NCBI RefSeq assembly: GCF_000418555.1
Contig: NZ_ATKM01000011.1
Location: forward strand, 1 to 64,000
Origin: Pseudomonas sp. P818
GTDB taxonomy: Bacteria; Pseudomonadota; Gammaproteobacteria; Pseudomonadales; Pseudomonadaceae
Length of the DNA: 64,000 nucleotides
Reading direction: 5' to 3'
Shown here: positions 37,224 through 49,161 of the stretch, in pieces
How positions within the stretch are numbered: the first letter of the stretch is position 1
Layout: each line of letters opens with the position of its first letter
The notes under the pieces: model-generated
Databases searched by the model: none
What the model saw: only the letters and a program-made list of their open reading frames with translations
What the model was told of the DNA's origin: nothing
Program-made: the position numbers and the translations under genes

Positions 37224-38108
37224 ATGAGCAACTGGTTGGTAGACAAACTCATTCCCTCGATCATGCGTTCCGAGGTGAAGAAGAGCTCTGTGCCCGAGGG
37301 CCTGTGGCACAAATGTCCGTCCTGTGATGCCGTGCTTTATCGCCCCGAGCTGGAAAAGACTCTCGACGTCTGCCCTAAGTGCAACCACCACATGCGTATC
37401 GGCGCGCGCGCGCGCATCGATATCTTCCTCGATGCCGAGGGGCGCGAGGAGATCGGCGCCGATCTGGAGCCGGTCGACCGTCTGAAATTCCGTGACAGCA
37501 AGAAGTACAAGGACCGACTGGCCGCTGCGCAGAAGCAGACCGGCGAGAAGGACGCGCTGATCTCCATGAGCGGCACCCTCGAAGGCATGCCGATCGCTGT
37601 TTGCGCGTTCGAATTCTCCTTCATGGGCGGTTCCATGGGCGCCATCGTCGGCGAGCGTTTCGTCCAGGCCGCCAATGTCGCGCTGGAAAAACGTTGCCCG
37701 CTGGTGTGCTTCTCCGCCTCCGGTGGTGCGCGCATGCAGGAAGCACTGATCTCGCTGATGCAGATGGCCAAGACCTCCGCTGCGCTGGCGCGTCTGCGTG
37801 AAGAAGGTCTGCCATTCATTTCCGTGCTGACCGACCCGGTTTACGGTGGCGTCTCCGCTAGTCTGGCCATGCTCGGCGATGTGATCGTCGCCGAGCCGAA
37901 AGCGCTGATCGGCTTCGCCGGCCCGCGCGTGATCGAGCAGACCGTGCGCGAAAAACTGCCGGAAGGTTTCCAGCGCAGCGAGTTCCTGCTCGAGCACGGC
38001 GCCATCGACATGATCATTCCGCGTAACGAGCTGCGTCCGCGTCTGGCGCGCCTGTTGGCGCAGCTGATGAATCGTCCGTCCCCGGTTTCCCTGCCGGCCA
38101 CTGCATGA
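37224..38108 (+). CDS. accD: Acetyl-CoA carboxylase carboxyltransferase beta subunit
   Basis: 294 residues. Forms malonyl-CoA with AccA. N-terminal four-Cys zinc ribbon ([12 protein letters not shown] ... [11 protein letters not shown], Cys near 31, 34, 50 and 53) and the crotonase-like core [21 protein letters not shown]. The stop overlaps the folC start (ATGA), so translation of the two is coupled. Confidence 0.97.
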   Translation: MSNWLVDKLIPSIMRSEVKKSSVPEGLWHKCPSCDAVLYRPELEKTLDVCPKCNHHMRIGARARIDIFLDAEGREEIGADLEPVDRLKFRDSKKYKDRLAAAQKQTGEKDALISMSGTLEGMPIAVCAFEFSFMGGSMGAIVGERFVQAANVALEKRCPLVCFSASGGARMQEALISLMQMAKTSAALARLREEGLPFISVLTDPVYGGVSASLAMLGDVIVAEPKALIGFAGPRVIEQTVREKLPEGFQRSEFLLEHGAIDMIIPRNELRPRLARLLAQLMNRPSPVSLPATA

Positions 38109-39382
38109 CCGAACGTAGCCTGGGCGAGTGGCTCGCCTATCTCGAGCAGCTGCATCCTTCGGCCATCGACATGGGCCTGGAGCGCTCACGCGAGGTGGCG
38201 CGCAGGCTCGGCCTGGGCAAACCGGCGCCGCTGGTGATCACGGTCACCGGCACCAATGGCAAAGGCTCCACCTGCGCCTTTCTTGCCAGCCTGATCAGTG
38301 CTCAGGGGCAGCGAGTAGGCGTCTACAGCTCGCCCCATCTGTTGCGTTACAACGAGCGAGTGGTGCTGGACGGGTGCGAGGCGAGCGATGAGGCGCTGTG
38401 TCAGGCCTTCGCCGCGGTCGAGGCGGCGCGTGGCGAGATCTCGCTGACCTACTTCGAGATGGGCACGCTGGCAGCCTTCTGGCTGTTCGAACGTGCCGGT
38501 CTGGATGCCGTGGTGCTCGAAGTCGGCCTGGGCGGTCGCCTGGATGCAGTCAACCTGGTGGATGCCGATCTGGCGTTGATCACCAGCATCGGCCTGGATC
38601 ACGCCGATTGGTTGGGCGATACCCGCGAGTCGGTAGCGTTCGAGAAAGCCGGCATCATGCGCCCAGGCAAGCCTGCCTTGTGTGGTGATATGGACCCGCC
38701 GCAGCCGCTGCTCGAACAGGTGGCAGCGCTGGATGCACCATTTTTCCTGCGCGGGCGTGATTACGATCTGAGTATTCAAGGGGCGCAGTGGTCCTGGTAT
38801 GGCCTCGATGCTCGGGGGCAGGTATTGCGCCTGGAGCAGTTGCCGCTGCTCGACCTGCCGATGGAAAACGCTGCGCTGGCGTTGCAGGCCTACGCGCTTC
38901 TGCCGCTACCCTGGGACCATCAGCAGATCGCTCAGGCGTTGCTCGCCACGCGAGTGACCGGGCGTCTGGACCGGCGCGCGCTGGATTGGCGAGGCAAGTC
39001 ACTCACACTGTTGCTCGATGTTGGGCATAATCCCCATGCAGCCGATTATCTGGCGCAGCGCCTGGAGAGTCGCCCACCTGCTGGCAAGCGTTGGGCGGTA
39101 TTCGGTCTTTTGGCTGACAAGGACCTGCCCGGCGTCGTCGCACCGCTCTTGAGCCAGGTTGCCGGGTGGGCCGTGGCGCCGCTCGGTACGCCGCGCTCGC
39201 GCTCTGCCGACGAGCTGGCCGCTCACCTGCGGGGGCTGGGGGCGGACGTGGCGCAGTATCCGAATGTACGTGCTGCGCTCGAAGCGCAGTGCGAACAGGC
39301 GGGCGAGGGTGATGAAATACTGTTGTTCGGATCGTTTTTCTGCGTGGCCGAGGCCCTGGATTGGCTGGCCCGCCCGGCTTGA
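38105..39382 (+). CDS. folC: Bifunctional folylpolyglutamate/dihydrofolate synthase
   Basis: 425 residues, Mur ligase-like ATP-grasp-free fold. P-loop [12 protein letters not shown] near 47-58, the [17 protein letters not shown] omega loop region, and [16 protein letters not shown] in the C-terminal domain. It adds glutamate to dihydropteroate and extends folate tails. Overlaps accD by 4 bases and is followed by the SPOR protein 15 bases later. Confidence 0.95.
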   Translation: MTERSLGEWLAYLEQLHPSAIDMGLERSREVARRLGLGKPAPLVITVTGTNGKGSTCAFLASLISAQGQRVGVYSSPHLLRYNERVVLDGCEASDEALCQAFAAVEAARGEISLTYFEMGTLAAFWLFERAGLDAVVLEVGLGGRLDAVNLVDADLALITSIGLDHADWLGDTRESVAFEKAGIMRPGKPALCGDMDPPQPLLEQVAALDAPFFLRGRDYDLSIQGAQWSWYGLDARGQVLRLEQLPLLDLPMENAALALQAYALLPLPWDHQQIAQALLATRVTGRLDRRALDWRGKSLTLLLDVGHNPHAADYLAQRLESRPPAGKRWAVFGLLADKDLPGVVAPLLSQVAGWAVAPLGTPRSRSADELAAHLRGLGADVAQYPNVRAALEAQCEQAGEGDEILLFGSFFCVAEALDWLARPA

Positions 39383-39397
39383 TAAGGGGATTGGGGG

Positions 39398-40012
39398 ATG
39401 GCAATGCTGGACAAGGGGCTCAAGCAGCGCATGGTCGGCGCTCTGGTGCTGGTGGCGCTGGCAGTGATTTTCCTGCCGATGCTGCTGTCGCGCGAAGACG
39501 AGATGCGTCGCGTGGTTGTGGAAGCTCCGGCGATGCCGCAGGCCCCCAATGCTGCCGAGATCGTGGTCGAGCCTGCCGAGGTCGTCGAGCCCGAACAATT
39601 GCCGCAGGAACCTGTGCCGGTCGAAGAGGTGGAGCCGCAGATCGTCGAGGTGCCGGAGCAGCCCAAGCCGACGCCAACTCCGCCTGCTACCCAGCCGATC
39701 AAGCCTGAACCGGCCAAGACCGAGCAGGCTGCTGCTCCTGCCCAGCCTCAAGCGCGCCTGGATGCCAACAACCTGCCGATCAGCTGGTCGGTGCAGCTGG
39801 CCAGCCTGTCCAGTCGCAGTGGTGCGGAGAATCTGCAGAAGACCCTGCGCAGCCAGGGTTACAACGCCTATATTCGCACCTTCGATGGCATGAACCGGGT
39901 GTTCGTCGGCCCGCTGATCGAGCGCGCCGAAGCCGAGCGCTTGCGCGACCAGCTCAATCGCCAGCACAAGCTGAGCGGTTTCGTCGTGCGTTTCCAGCCT
40001 GAGGCGGGCTGA
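39398..40012 (+). CDS. dedD: DedD-like SPOR-domain inner-membrane protein
   Basis: 204 residues. A cytoplasmic start, one transmembrane helix (about 12-30), a Pro/Glu/Val-rich periplasmic linker (about 35-120), and a C-terminal SPOR domain (about 127-200) that would bind denuded peptidoglycan at the division septum. It lies in the folC-dedD-cvpA-purF order seen in many gammaproteobacteria. Confidence 0.9.
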   Translation: MAMLDKGLKQRMVGALVLVALAVIFLPMLLSREDEMRRVVVEAPAMPQAPNAAEIVVEPAEVVEPEQLPQEPVPVEEVEPQIVEVPEQPKPTPTPPATQPIKPEPAKTEQAAAPAQPQARLDANNLPISWSVQLASLSSRSGAENLQKTLRSQGYNAYIRTFDGMNRVFVGPLIERAEAERLRDQLNRQHKLSGFVVRFQPEAG

Positions 40013-40097
40013 GCCCGGCCCTGACATGCAACGCCCGGTTACCCGATTCGCCGGGCTCTGCTAGAATGCTCCGCCTTTTCCGCTGGTAGGCCGCACC

Positions 40098-40619
40098 GTG
40101 GTATTTACCTGGGTCGATTGGGCGATTATCGCCGTCATCGCCATTTCTAGTCTGATCAGTCTCAAGCGCGGCTTCGTCAAGGAAGCCCTGTCGCTGCTGA
40201 CCTGGATCATCGCAGGCGTGGTCGCCTGGATGTTTGGTGGTGCGCTGGCCCAGCATCTCGTCGAATTCATCGAAACGCCTTCTGCGCGGGTGATCGCCGC
40301 CTGTGCCATTCTCTTCATCGCCACCTTGCTGGTGGGGGCTCTGGTCAATTTCCTGATCGGTGAGCTGATCCGCGTGACTGGCCTGTCCGGTACCGATCGT
40401 TTTCTCGGCATGGTATTCGGCGCCGCGCGTGGTGGTTTACTGGTCGTGCTGCTGGTGGGGCTGATCAGCCTGGCGCCGGTGGAGCAGGACGAATGGTGGC
40501 AGCAGTCGCAACTGGTGCCACATTTTCTGATGGTCGCCGACTGGTCGAAGAACCTCATTCTGGGGTGGTCCGATCAGTGGTTTAACGGTGGAACGGCTCA
40601 CCCAGCCGGTCTGCTTTGA
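40098..40619 (+). CDS. cvpA: CvpA family membrane protein
   Basis: 173 residues with four hydrophobic helices. WVDWAIIAVIAISSLISLKRGF at the start and VFGAARGGLLVVLLVGL are CvpA signatures. It starts at GTG 40098. The family is needed for colicin V production in E. coli and envelope homeostasis elsewhere; the molecular function is unsettled. It precedes purF, as in most relatives. Confidence 0.92.
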   Translation: MVFTWVDWAIIAVIAISSLISLKRGFVKEALSLLTWIIAGVVAWMFGGALAQHLVEFIETPSARVIAACAILFIATLLVGALVNFLIGELIRVTGLSGTDRFLGMVFGAARGGLLVVLLVGLISLAPVEQDEWWQQSQLVPHFLMVADWSKNLILGWSDQWFNGGTAHPAGLL

Positions 40620-40694
40620 AAAGAGCGGTCGACGCGGGCAACCGCCGCGCCGGTCGCTGAATTAGCCTGAATTATCTAGCAGGGGTCGTGGCAC

Positions 40695-42203
40695 ATGTGT
40701 GGCATCGTCGGTATCGTCGGCAAGTCGAACGTCAATCAGGCGCTGTATGACGCGCTTACTGTCCTTCAGCATCGCGGCCAGGACGCTGCCGGTATTGTCA
40801 CCAGCCATGAAGGCCGCCTATTCCTGCGCAAGGACAATGGCCTGGTGCGCGATGTGTTCCAGCAGCGCCATATGCAGCGTCTGGTCGGGCACATGGGCAT
40901 CGGTCATGTGCGCTACCCGACGGCTGGCAGCTCCAGCTCGGCCGAAGCGCAGCCGTTCTACGTCAACTCGCCCTACGGCATCACCCTGGCGCACAACGGC
41001 AACCTGACCAACGTCGAGCAGCTGGCCAAGGAAATATACGAGTCCGACCTGCGCCACGTGAATACCAATTCCGACTCGGAAGTGCTGCTCAACGTGTTTG
41101 CTCACGAGCTGGCCCAGCGCGGCAAGCTGCAGCCCACCGAAGAAGACGTATTCGCCGCGGTCACCCACGTGCACGAGCGCTGCCTGGGCGGCTACGCCGT
41201 GGTAGCGATGATCACCGGCTACGGCATCGTCGGTTTCCGCGACCCCAACGGCATCCGTCCGATCGTGTTCGGCCAGCGTCACACCGACGAAGGCGTGGAA
41301 TACATGATTGCCTCGGAAAGCGTCTCGCTGGACGTGCTGGGTTTCACCCTGATCCGCGACCTGGCGCCGGGCGAGGCGGTTTACATCACCGAGGAAGGCC
41401 AGCTGTTCACCCGTCAGTGTGCGGCCAATCCGAAATATGCGCCGTGCATCTTCGAGCACGTCTACCTGGCTCGTCCCGACTCGATCATGGACGGTATCTC
41501 GGTGTACAAGGCGCGCCTGCGCATGGGCGAGAAGCTGGCCGACAAGATCCAGCGCGAGCGCCCGGATCACGACATCGACGTGGTCATCCCGATTCCCGAT
41601 ACCAGCCGTACCGCGGCGCTGGAGCTGGCCAACCGCCTGGGCGTGAAGTTCCGCGAAGGCTTCGTCAAGAACCGCTACATCGGTCGCACCTTCATCATGC
41701 CCGGCCAGGCTGCGCGCAAGAAGTCCGTGCGGCAGAAACTCAACGCCATCGAACTGGAGTTCCGCGGCAAGAACGTGATGCTGGTGGACGATTCCATCGT
41801 TCGTGGCACCACCTGCAAGCAGATCATCCAGATGGCCCGTGAGGCCGGGGCGAAGAACGTCTATTTCTGCTCGGCCGCGCCGGCGGTTCGCTACCCGAAC
41901 GTCTACGGCATCGACATGCCCAGCGCCCACGAGTTGATCGCACATGGCCGCAGCACCGAGGAGGTCTGCGAGCTGATCGGCGCCGACTGGCTGGTCTACC
42001 AGGACCTGCCGGATCTGATCGAAGCGGTCAGTGGCAGCAAGAAGATCAAGATCGACAACTTCGACTGTGCGGTATTCGACGGCAAGTACGTCACCGGCGA
42101 TGTCGATGATGCCTACCTGAACCGCATCGAGCAGGCGCGCAACGACGCCAGCAAGGCCAAGGCGCAGGCGGTCAGTGCGATTATTGATTTGCACAATAAC
42201 TGA
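40695..42203 (+). CDS. purF: Amidophosphoribosyltransferase
   Basis: First committed enzyme of purine synthesis, 502 residues. The N-terminal nucleophile Cys2 ([12 protein letters not shown]) marks the glutaminase domain, and the PRPP loop [13 protein letters not shown] lies near 360-372. The gene is complete. A terminator-like stem follows before metZ. Confidence 0.98.
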   Translation: MCGIVGIVGKSNVNQALYDALTVLQHRGQDAAGIVTSHEGRLFLRKDNGLVRDVFQQRHMQRLVGHMGIGHVRYPTAGSSSSAEAQPFYVNSPYGITLAHNGNLTNVEQLAKEIYESDLRHVNTNSDSEVLLNVFAHELAQRGKLQPTEEDVFAAVTHVHERCLGGYAVVAMITGYGIVGFRDPNGIRPIVFGQRHTDEGVEYMIASESVSLDVLGFTLIRDLAPGEAVYITEEGQLFTRQCAANPKYAPCIFEHVYLARPDSIMDGISVYKARLRMGEKLADKIQRERPDHDIDVVIPIPDTSRTAALELANRLGVKFREGFVKNRYIGRTFIMPGQAARKKSVRQKLNAIELEFRGKNVMLVDDSIVRGTTCKQIIQMAREAGAKNVYFCSAAPAVRYPNVYGIDMPSAHELIAHGRSTEEVCELIGADWLVYQDLPDLIEAVSGSKKIKIDNFDCAVFDGKYVTGDVDDAYLNRIEQARNDASKAKAQAVSAIIDLHNN

Positions 42204-42231
42204 GCGGCACACTCTGTATGAGCGTTTGAAG

Positions 42232-42260
42232 TCCGGGCCCTAGTGGCCCGGCCTGTTTTC
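42232..42260 (+). terminator. Terminator after purF
   Basis: CCGGGCC / GGCCCGG stem with a CTAGT loop followed by CCTGTTTTC. Confidence 0.7.
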
Positions 42261-42276
42261 TGGATGAGGAATTGCT

Positions 42277-43488
42277 ATGACACTGGAATGGGAAGCGGGT
42301 CGGCTAGACAGCGATCTGGACGGCGTTGGCTTCGACACCCTGGCGGTGCGCGCCGGTCAGCACCGCTCGCCGGAAGGGGAGCATGGTGAGGCGCTGTTCC
42401 TGACCTCCAGCTACGTGTTCCGCACTGCCGCCGATGCCGCCGCACGTTTTGCTGGTGAAGTACCGGGTAACGTCTATTCGCGCTACACCAACCCGACCGT
42501 GCGCACCTTCGAGGAGCGAATCGCCGCTCTGGAAGGCGCCGAGCAGGCGGTGGCGACCGCTTCCGGCATGTCGGCGATCCTCGCCATCGTCATGAGCCTG
42601 TGCAGTGGCGGCGACCACGTGCTGGTGTCGCGCAGCGTGTTCGGCTCCACCATCAGCCTGTTCGAGAAGTACCTCAAGCGCTTCGGCGTCGAGGTGGATT
42701 ACGTGCCGCTGGCCGATCTGGACGCCTGGCAGGGCGCGTTCAAGCCCAATACCAAGCTGCTGTTCGTCGAATCGCCGTCCAACCCGCTGGCTGAACTGGT
42801 GGATATCGCCGCACTGGCGGAGATCGCTCACGCACGCGGCGCGTTGCTGGCGGTGGACAACTGCTTCTGCACGCCGGCCCTGCAGCAGCCGCTGAAGCTT
42901 GGCGCCGATATCGTCATGCACTCGGCCACCAAGTACATCGACGGTCAGGGCCGTGGCCTGGGCGGTGTGGTGGCGGGGCGCAGCGAGCAGATGAAGGAGG
43001 TGGTCGGCTTTCTGCGCACCGCAGGCCCGACCCTCAGCCCATTCAATGCCTGGCTGTTTCTCAAGGGCCTGGAAACCCTGCGCATCCGTATGCGCGCGCA
43101 GAGCGAGAGTGCGCTGCAGCTGGCGCTGTGGCTCGAGCAGCAACCGCAGGTCGAGCGCGTGTATTACGCCGGCCTGCCCAGCCATCCGCAGCACGAGCTG
43201 GCGAAAAAGCAGCAGAGCGCCTTCGGCGCGGTGGTCAGCTTCGAGGTCCGGGGAGGGCGTGACGCTGCCTGGAAGGTGATCGATGCCACGCGCGTCATTT
43301 CCATCACCACCAACCTGGGCGACACCAAGACCACCATCGCTCACCCGGCCACCACCTCCCATGGTCGTCTGACGCCGCAGGAGCGTGCCAATGCCGGTAT
43401 CCGCGATAGTCTGATCCGCGTTGCCGTAGGGCTGGAAGAGCTGGAGGACCTGAAGGCAGATCTCGCGCGTGGTCTGGCGGCGCTCTGA
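42277..43488 (+). CDS. metZ: O-succinylhomoserine sulfhydrylase
   Basis: PLP-dependent Cys/Met metabolism family enzyme, 403 residues, making homocysteine directly from O-succinylhomoserine and sulfide. The Schiff-base Lys 219 is in [44 protein letters not shown] is the family N-terminal block. MetZ rather than MetB is inferred from Pseudomonas gene order next to purF and family resemblance. Its TGA overlaps the next gene's ATG by one base (TGATG). Confidence 0.93.
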   Translation: MTLEWEAGRLDSDLDGVGFDTLAVRAGQHRSPEGEHGEALFLTSSYVFRTAADAAARFAGEVPGNVYSRYTNPTVRTFEERIAALEGAEQAVATASGMSAILAIVMSLCSGGDHVLVSRSVFGSTISLFEKYLKRFGVEVDYVPLADLDAWQGAFKPNTKLLFVESPSNPLAELVDIAALAEIAHARGALLAVDNCFCTPALQQPLKLGADIVMHSATKYIDGQGRGLGGVVAGRSEQMKEVVGFLRTAGPTLSPFNAWLFLKGLETLRIRMRAQSESALQLALWLEQQPQVERVYYAGLPSHPQHELAKKQQSAFGAVVSFEVRGGRDAAWKVIDATRVISITTNLGDTKTTIAHPATTSHGRLTPQERANAGIRDSLIRVAVGLEELEDLKADLARGLAAL

Positions 43489-44264
43489 TGCTTGAGTGGG
43501 GAAACGACGATGCGCCCAATAACGGGCGTGTCGCGCTGGTCACCGGTGCCGCGCGTGGTATCGGTCTGGGTATCAGCGCCTGGCTGATCACCGAGGGTTG
43601 GCAGGTGGTGCTGGCCGATATCGATCGCGAGCGTGGCTCGAAGGTGGCGCGGGCGCTGGGCGATAACGCCTGGTTCGTGGCCATGGATGTGGCAAAGGAG
43701 GACCAGGTGAGCGTCGGTGTCGCCGAGGTGCTCGGTCAGTTCGGTCGCCTCGATGCGCTGGTGTGCAATGCAGCCATAGCCGACCCGCACACGCCGCCGC
43801 TGGAGTCGCTCGATCTCAAACGCTGGAATCGCATGCTGGCGGTCAACCTGACCGGCGCCATGCTCCTGGCCAAGCATTGCGCGCCTTACCTGCGCGGGCA
43901 TCGCGGGGCCATCGTCAATATCGCTTCGACCCGTGCCAGTCAGTCCGAGGCCAATTGCGAGGCCTATGCCGCGAGCAAGGGCGGGCTGGTTGCGCTCACT
44001 CATGCGCTGGCGGTCAGTCTTGGGCCGGAGGTGCGGGTGAACTGCGTCAGCCCGGGCTGGATCGATGCGCGCGATCCTGTGCAGCAGCGTCTGGAGCCGC
44101 TGTCGGTGTTCGATCATGCGCAGCATCCGGTCGGCCGTGTCGGCACGGTTGAGGATGTAGCTGCTCAGGTCGCCTGGCTGCTGTCCGATGCGGCCGGTTT
44201 CGTCACCGGCCAGGAGTTCGTCATCGATGGCGGCATGAGTCGCAAGATGGTTTACGAAGACTGA
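43488..44264 (+). CDS. Short-chain dehydrogenase/reductase
   Basis: Classical SDR of 258 residues: cofactor motif TGAARGIG near 20-27, NAG-like CNAA, catalytic Ser in NIASTRAS, and YAASK (Tyr near 160, Lys near 164). The C-terminal [17 protein letters not shown] is typical. It is translationally coupled to metZ (TGATG), so it is probably co-expressed, but no link to methionine synthesis is evident; substrate unknown. Confidence 0.9.
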   Translation: MLEWGNDDAPNNGRVALVTGAARGIGLGISAWLITEGWQVVLADIDRERGSKVARALGDNAWFVAMDVAKEDQVSVGVAEVLGQFGRLDALVCNAAIADPHTPPLESLDLKRWNRMLAVNLTGAMLLAKHCAPYLRGHRGAIVNIASTRASQSEANCEAYAASKGGLVALTHALAVSLGPEVRVNCVSPGWIDARDPVQQRLEPLSVFDHAQHPVGRVGTVEDVAAQVAWLLSDAAGFVTGQEFVIDGGMSRKMVYED

Positions 44265-44270
44265 ACACCC

Positions 44271-44338
44271 TGTAGGAGCGAGCTCTGCTCGCGAAACGTG
44301 GTGGTTCTAGAAGCTTCGCGAGCACAGCTCGCTCCCAC
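44271..44338. repeat. REP-type palindrome, second copy of the 21738 family
   Basis: TGTAGGAGCGAGCTCTGCTC faces GAGCACAGCTCGCTCCCACG. It sits 7 bases after the SDR stop. Confidence 0.8.
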
Positions 44339-44354
44339 GGATTCGACAGAAACG

Positions 44355-44380
44355 AAAAAGGCTCCCGAGGGAGCCTTTTT
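44355..44380. terminator. Bidirectional terminator between SDR and ETF-QO genes
   Basis: A perfect 12-bp repeat (AAAAAGGCTCCC / GGGAGCCTTTTT) with a 2-base apex, shared by two convergent genes. Confidence 0.9.
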
Positions 44381-44394
44381 CATGCGGGCCTGAA

Positions 44395-46059
<1,665 letters not shown>

Positions 46060-46133
46060 AGGCTATCTCCTACTCAAGGCTCTTCGATGTTTTATAGGGG
46101 AGGCGCGGCTCGCTCCCTAAGCACGGCGTGGGC

Positions 46134-46162
46134 ATTATATCTACACCCTCTCGACGGGCCAA
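46134..46162 (-). promoter_or_regulatory. Sigma-70 promoter of the ETF-QO gene
   Basis: On the minus strand TTGGCC (46162-46157), a 17-base spacer and a perfect TATAAT (46139-46134). The start point lies about 70 bases before the ATG. Confidence 0.65.
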
Positions 46163-46164
46163 TA

Positions 46165-46178
46165 CAAACGTTTGTTTG
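46165..46178. promoter_or_regulatory. PsrA-type operator between divergent etf genes
   Basis: CAAAC-N4-GTTTG, matching the PsrA consensus of a CAAAC/GTTTG palindrome as I remember it. It lies 3 bases upstream of the ETF-QO -35 and overlaps the -35 region of the etfB promoter, so one bound repressor could close both promoters. PsrA responds to long-chain fatty acids in Pseudomonas. Confidence 0.65.
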
Positions 46179-46202
46179 AATTTTCTGTAGGCCTGTTAGA
46201 AT
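46172..46202 (+). promoter_or_regulatory. Candidate etfB promoter
   Basis: -10 TAGAAT (46197-46202, 5 of 6) with a weak -35 in GTTTGA/TTGTTT (46172-46179). This implies a leader of about 170 bases, in which no gene or clear riboswitch is seen. Confidence 0.5.
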
Positions 46203-46382
46203 CGTACTACATCGCGGATGACCGGCCAGTTCGCTGTATTGACCAGGCCAGGCCGCGGGGTCAAGATACGGGCGGTTTTGCGCTCGCCGTCTGAGCTAAA
46301 AGGTTGGTTGCGGCCGATTTTGCATCACCGGCCAGGCTCGCCTTGGCGACATTCTTATTCACCGGAGAGTAACGAGGAATCC

Positions 46383-47132
46383 ATGAAGGTTCTTGTAGCT
46401 GTCAAACGAGTGGTTGACTACAACGTCAAGGTTCGCGTCAAGGCGGACAACAGCGGCGTCGACCTCGCCAACGTCAAGATGTCCATGAACCCCTTCTGCG
46501 AAATCGCCGTGGAAGAAGCCGTACGCCTGAAGGAGAAAGGCGTGGCGAGCGAAATCGTCGTCGTCACCATCGGCCCGGCTACCGCCCAGGAGCAGCTGCG
46601 CACCGCACTGGCTCTGGGCGCCGACCGTGCCATCCTGGTCGAATCCAATGACGAGCTGAACTCCCTGGCCGTGGCCAAGCTGCTCAAGGCAGTGGTCGAC
46701 AAGGAGCAGCCGCAGCTGGTGATCATGGGCAAGCAGGCCATCGACAGCGACAACAACCAGACCGGCCAGATGCTGGGCGCCCTGACTGGCTTCGGCCAAG
46801 GCACCTTCGCTTCCAAGGTCGAAGTGGCTGGCGACAAGGTCAACGTCACCCGTGAGATCGATGGCGGTCTGCAGACCGTTGCGCTGAACCTGCCGGCGAT
46901 CGTCACCACCGACCTGCGCCTGAACGAGCCGCGCTACGCGTCGCTGCCGAACATCATGAAGGCCAAGAAGAAGCCGCTGGAAACCGTCACTCCGGACGCT
47001 CTGGGCGTTTCCACCGCCTCCACCGTCAAGACCCTGAAAGTCGAAGCGCCGGCTGCTCGCAGCGCTGGCATCAAGGTCAAGTCCGTGGCTGAACTGGTCG
47101 AGAAACTGAAGAACGAGGCGAAGGTAATCTAA
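46383..47132 (+). CDS. etfB: Electron transfer flavoprotein beta subunit
   Basis: 249 residues. The AMP-binding half of the ETF heterodimer that accepts electrons from acyl-CoA dehydrogenases. [19 protein letters not shown] at the start and [19 protein letters not shown] are diagnostic. ATG 46383 follows CGAGGA; the frame is open upstream but lacks any family residues. It abuts etfA with no spacer. Confidence 0.97.
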   Translation: MKVLVAVKRVVDYNVKVRVKADNSGVDLANVKMSMNPFCEIAVEEAVRLKEKGVASEIVVVTIGPATAQEQLRTALALGADRAILVESNDELNSLAVAKLLKAVVDKEQPQLVIMGKQAIDSDNNQTGQMLGALTGFGQGTFASKVEVAGDKVNVTREIDGGLQTVALNLPAIVTTDLRLNEPRYASLPNIMKAKKKPLETVTPDALGVSTASTVKTLKVEAPAARSAGIKVKSVAELVEKLKNEAKVI

Positions 47133-48062
47133 ATGACTATCCTGGTTATCGCTGAACACACCAATGCCGCTCTGGCTGCCGCTACCCTGAACACCGTTGC
47201 TGCTGCGCAGAAGATCGGTGGTGACATTCACGTTCTGGTAGCCGGCGCCAACGCTGGCGCTGCTGCCGACGCCGCTGCCAAGATCGCTGGCGTGGCCAAG
47301 GTTCTGCTGGCCGACAACGCGGCCTATGCCAACCAGCTGCCGGAAAACGTCGCACCGCTGGTAGCCGAGCTGGGCAAGAACTACAGCCACATCCTGGCTG
47401 CTGCCACCAGCAACGGCAAGAACATCCTGCCGCGCGTCGCTGCTGCCCTGGACGTCGATCAGATCTCCGAGATCATCAGCGTCGAGAGCGCCGATACCTT
47501 CAAGCGTCCGATCTATGCCGGTAACGCCATCGCTACCGTGCAGTCCTCGGCTGCCATCAAGGTGATCACCGTGCGTAGCACCGGTTTCGACGCCGCGGCT
47601 GCCGAAGGCGGTTCCGCTTCCGTTGAAGCTGTTTCCGGCCCGGCCGATGCCGGCAAGTCTGCCTTCGTTGGCGAAGAGCTGGCCAAGTCCGACCGTCCGG
47701 AACTGACCGCTGCCAAGATCGTCGTTTCCGGCGGCCGTGGCATGGGCAATGGCGACAACTTCAAGCATCTGTACGCGCTCGCCGACAAGCTGGGCGCTGC
47801 CGTCGGTGCTTCCCGCGCTGCCGTCGACGCCGGTTTCGTACCGAACGACATGCAGGTCGGTCAGACCGGCAAGATCGTCGCGCCGCAGCTGTACATCGCT
47901 GTCGGTATCTCCGGCGCGATCCAGCACCTGGCCGGTATGAAGGACTCCAAGGTGATCGTTGCGATCAACAAGGACGAAGAAGCGCCGATCTTCCAGGTTG
48001 CCGACTACGGCCTGGTCGCCGACCTTTTCGAAGCCGTACCGGAGCTGGAAAAGTCGGTCTAA
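47133..48062 (+). CDS. etfA: Electron transfer flavoprotein alpha subunit
   Basis: FAD-binding subunit of ETF, 309 residues. The C-terminal FAD domain shows [31 protein letters not shown] and [28 protein letters not shown] immediately follows the etfB stop. It would serve AtuD and other acyl-CoA dehydrogenases, delivering electrons to the divergent ETF-QO. Confidence 0.97.
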   Translation: MTILVIAEHTNAALAAATLNTVAAAQKIGGDIHVLVAGANAGAAADAAAKIAGVAKVLLADNAAYANQLPENVAPLVAELGKNYSHILAAATSNGKNILPRVAAALDVDQISEIISVESADTFKRPIYAGNAIATVQSSAAIKVITVRSTGFDAAAAEGGSASVEAVSGPADAGKSAFVGEELAKSDRPELTAAKIVVSGGRGMGNGDNFKHLYALADKLGAAVGASRAAVDAGFVPNDMQVGQTGKIVAPQLYIAVGISGAIQHLAGMKDSKVIVAINKDEEAPIFQVADYGLVADLFEAVPELEKSV

Positions 48063-48082
48063 GCCGCTTTCCCGCCAAGAAG

Positions 48083-48108
48083 AACCCGCTCTCGTGAGCG
48101 GGTTTTTT
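48083..48108 (+). terminator. Rho-independent terminator after etfA
   Basis: AACCCGCTC / GAGCGGGTT stem with a TCGT loop followed by six T, 20 bases after the stop. Confidence 0.9.
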
Positions 48109-48123
48109 ATTGCCTGAATTTTC

Positions 48124-49050
48124 CTAGTTCAGGCTTTGCAGAAAACGCCGGTAGAGCAAGGCGCTTTCTTCGGGACGCTCGAGCATCGGCGCGTGACCGA
48201 CGTTATCCATGATCACTACGCTGGAGCTGGGCAGCAGGGGCTGCATGACCTCGATGCTGGAGACGTCCAGCACGCGATCCTGCTTGCCCCAAAGTAATAG
48301 TGTGGGCGCCTGGATTTTCGCCAGCTCGGGCTCCAGCGGGATATAGCGCTCCACCAGTTGCTTGAACACCCTATCGTAATGCTCGGCCTTGGCCATGGCG
48401 CGCTCACCCAGATAGCGCTTGAGCGATGCCGGCAGATAGGGGGGCTCGACGAAAACGAACTGCAGCAGGTTGTCGAAGTCCTGCGGCTGCTTGACCACCA
48501 GCGGATTGGCTGCGCCACTGGTCAGCAGCCGATACAGCTCGCTCTTGTGCGGGCTGTCGACTCCGGCATTGGCGAACAGCGTCAGCGAGCGGACGCGATC
48601 CGGGTAGCGTGCTGTGAAGAGTGCGGCAATATGTCCGCCCATCGAGTTACCCAGCACATGTGCCTGCTTTATGCCCATGGCATCGAGAATGTCCGCCAGG
48701 CGTTCGGTCTGAGTGCCGACGTCATAGCTGCCAGGCGGCAGGTCGCTATCGCCGAAGCCGGGCAGGTCCAGGGCGATGACGCGATAGTCCTGGGTGAGAT
48801 GGCGAGAAAAGCGCAGCCAGTTATCCTTGTCAGCGGCGAAACCATGAAGCAACACCAGGGTTTCACCGCTCGCCGGTCCTCCCTGGTAGTAATGGATGTT
48901 AAGATTGTGGACAGTCAGCTGCTCGTGGCTGAGCCCTGCGCGCTGTTGTTCCAGCAGGCGCAAGCTGGCCAGTTGTGTCGCCGGAAAGAAATACAGCGTG
49001 GCTGCGCTACCAGACATCAGAAGCAACAGTACGAACAGCAGTTTTTTCAT
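48124..49050 (-). CDS. Alpha/beta hydrolase with N-terminal membrane anchor or signal
   Basis: 308 residues. Hydrophobic N-terminus (about 4-22, no clear cleavage site), HGFAADKDNW oxyanion loop, nucleophile elbow GNSMGG near 136 (Asn in place of His before Ser), acid in WGKQDRVLD and catalytic His in NVGHAPMLE. It resembles lipase/esterase-like hydrolases exported to the periplasm; substrate unknown. It converges on etfA beyond its terminator. The start at 49050 is supported by GGA upstream. Confidence 0.87.
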   Translation of the reverse strand: MKKLLFVLLLLMSGSAATLYFFPATQLASLRLLEQQRAGLSHEQLTVHNLNIHYYQGGPASGETLVLLHGFAADKDNWLRFSRHLTQDYRVIALDLPGFGDSDLPPGSYDVGTQTERLADILDAMGIKQAHVLGNSMGGHIAALFTARYPDRVRSLTLFANAGVDSPHKSELYRLLTSGAANPLVVKQPQDFDNLLQFVFVEPPYLPASLKRYLGERAMAKAEHYDRVFKQLVERYIPLEPELAKIQAPTLLLWGKQDRVLDVSSIEVMQPLLPSSSVVIMDNVGHAPMLERPEESALLYRRFLQSLN

Positions 49051-49161
49051 GGCGCGTCCTTATCGCGAATTATCCAGGCGGCGCCGTTAAGCTAGCATGA
49101 ATACAGAAGATTTCGGGGCTAGGGTCATCCTGCCAACCAACCTATGAACCGAGAGTAGCCA

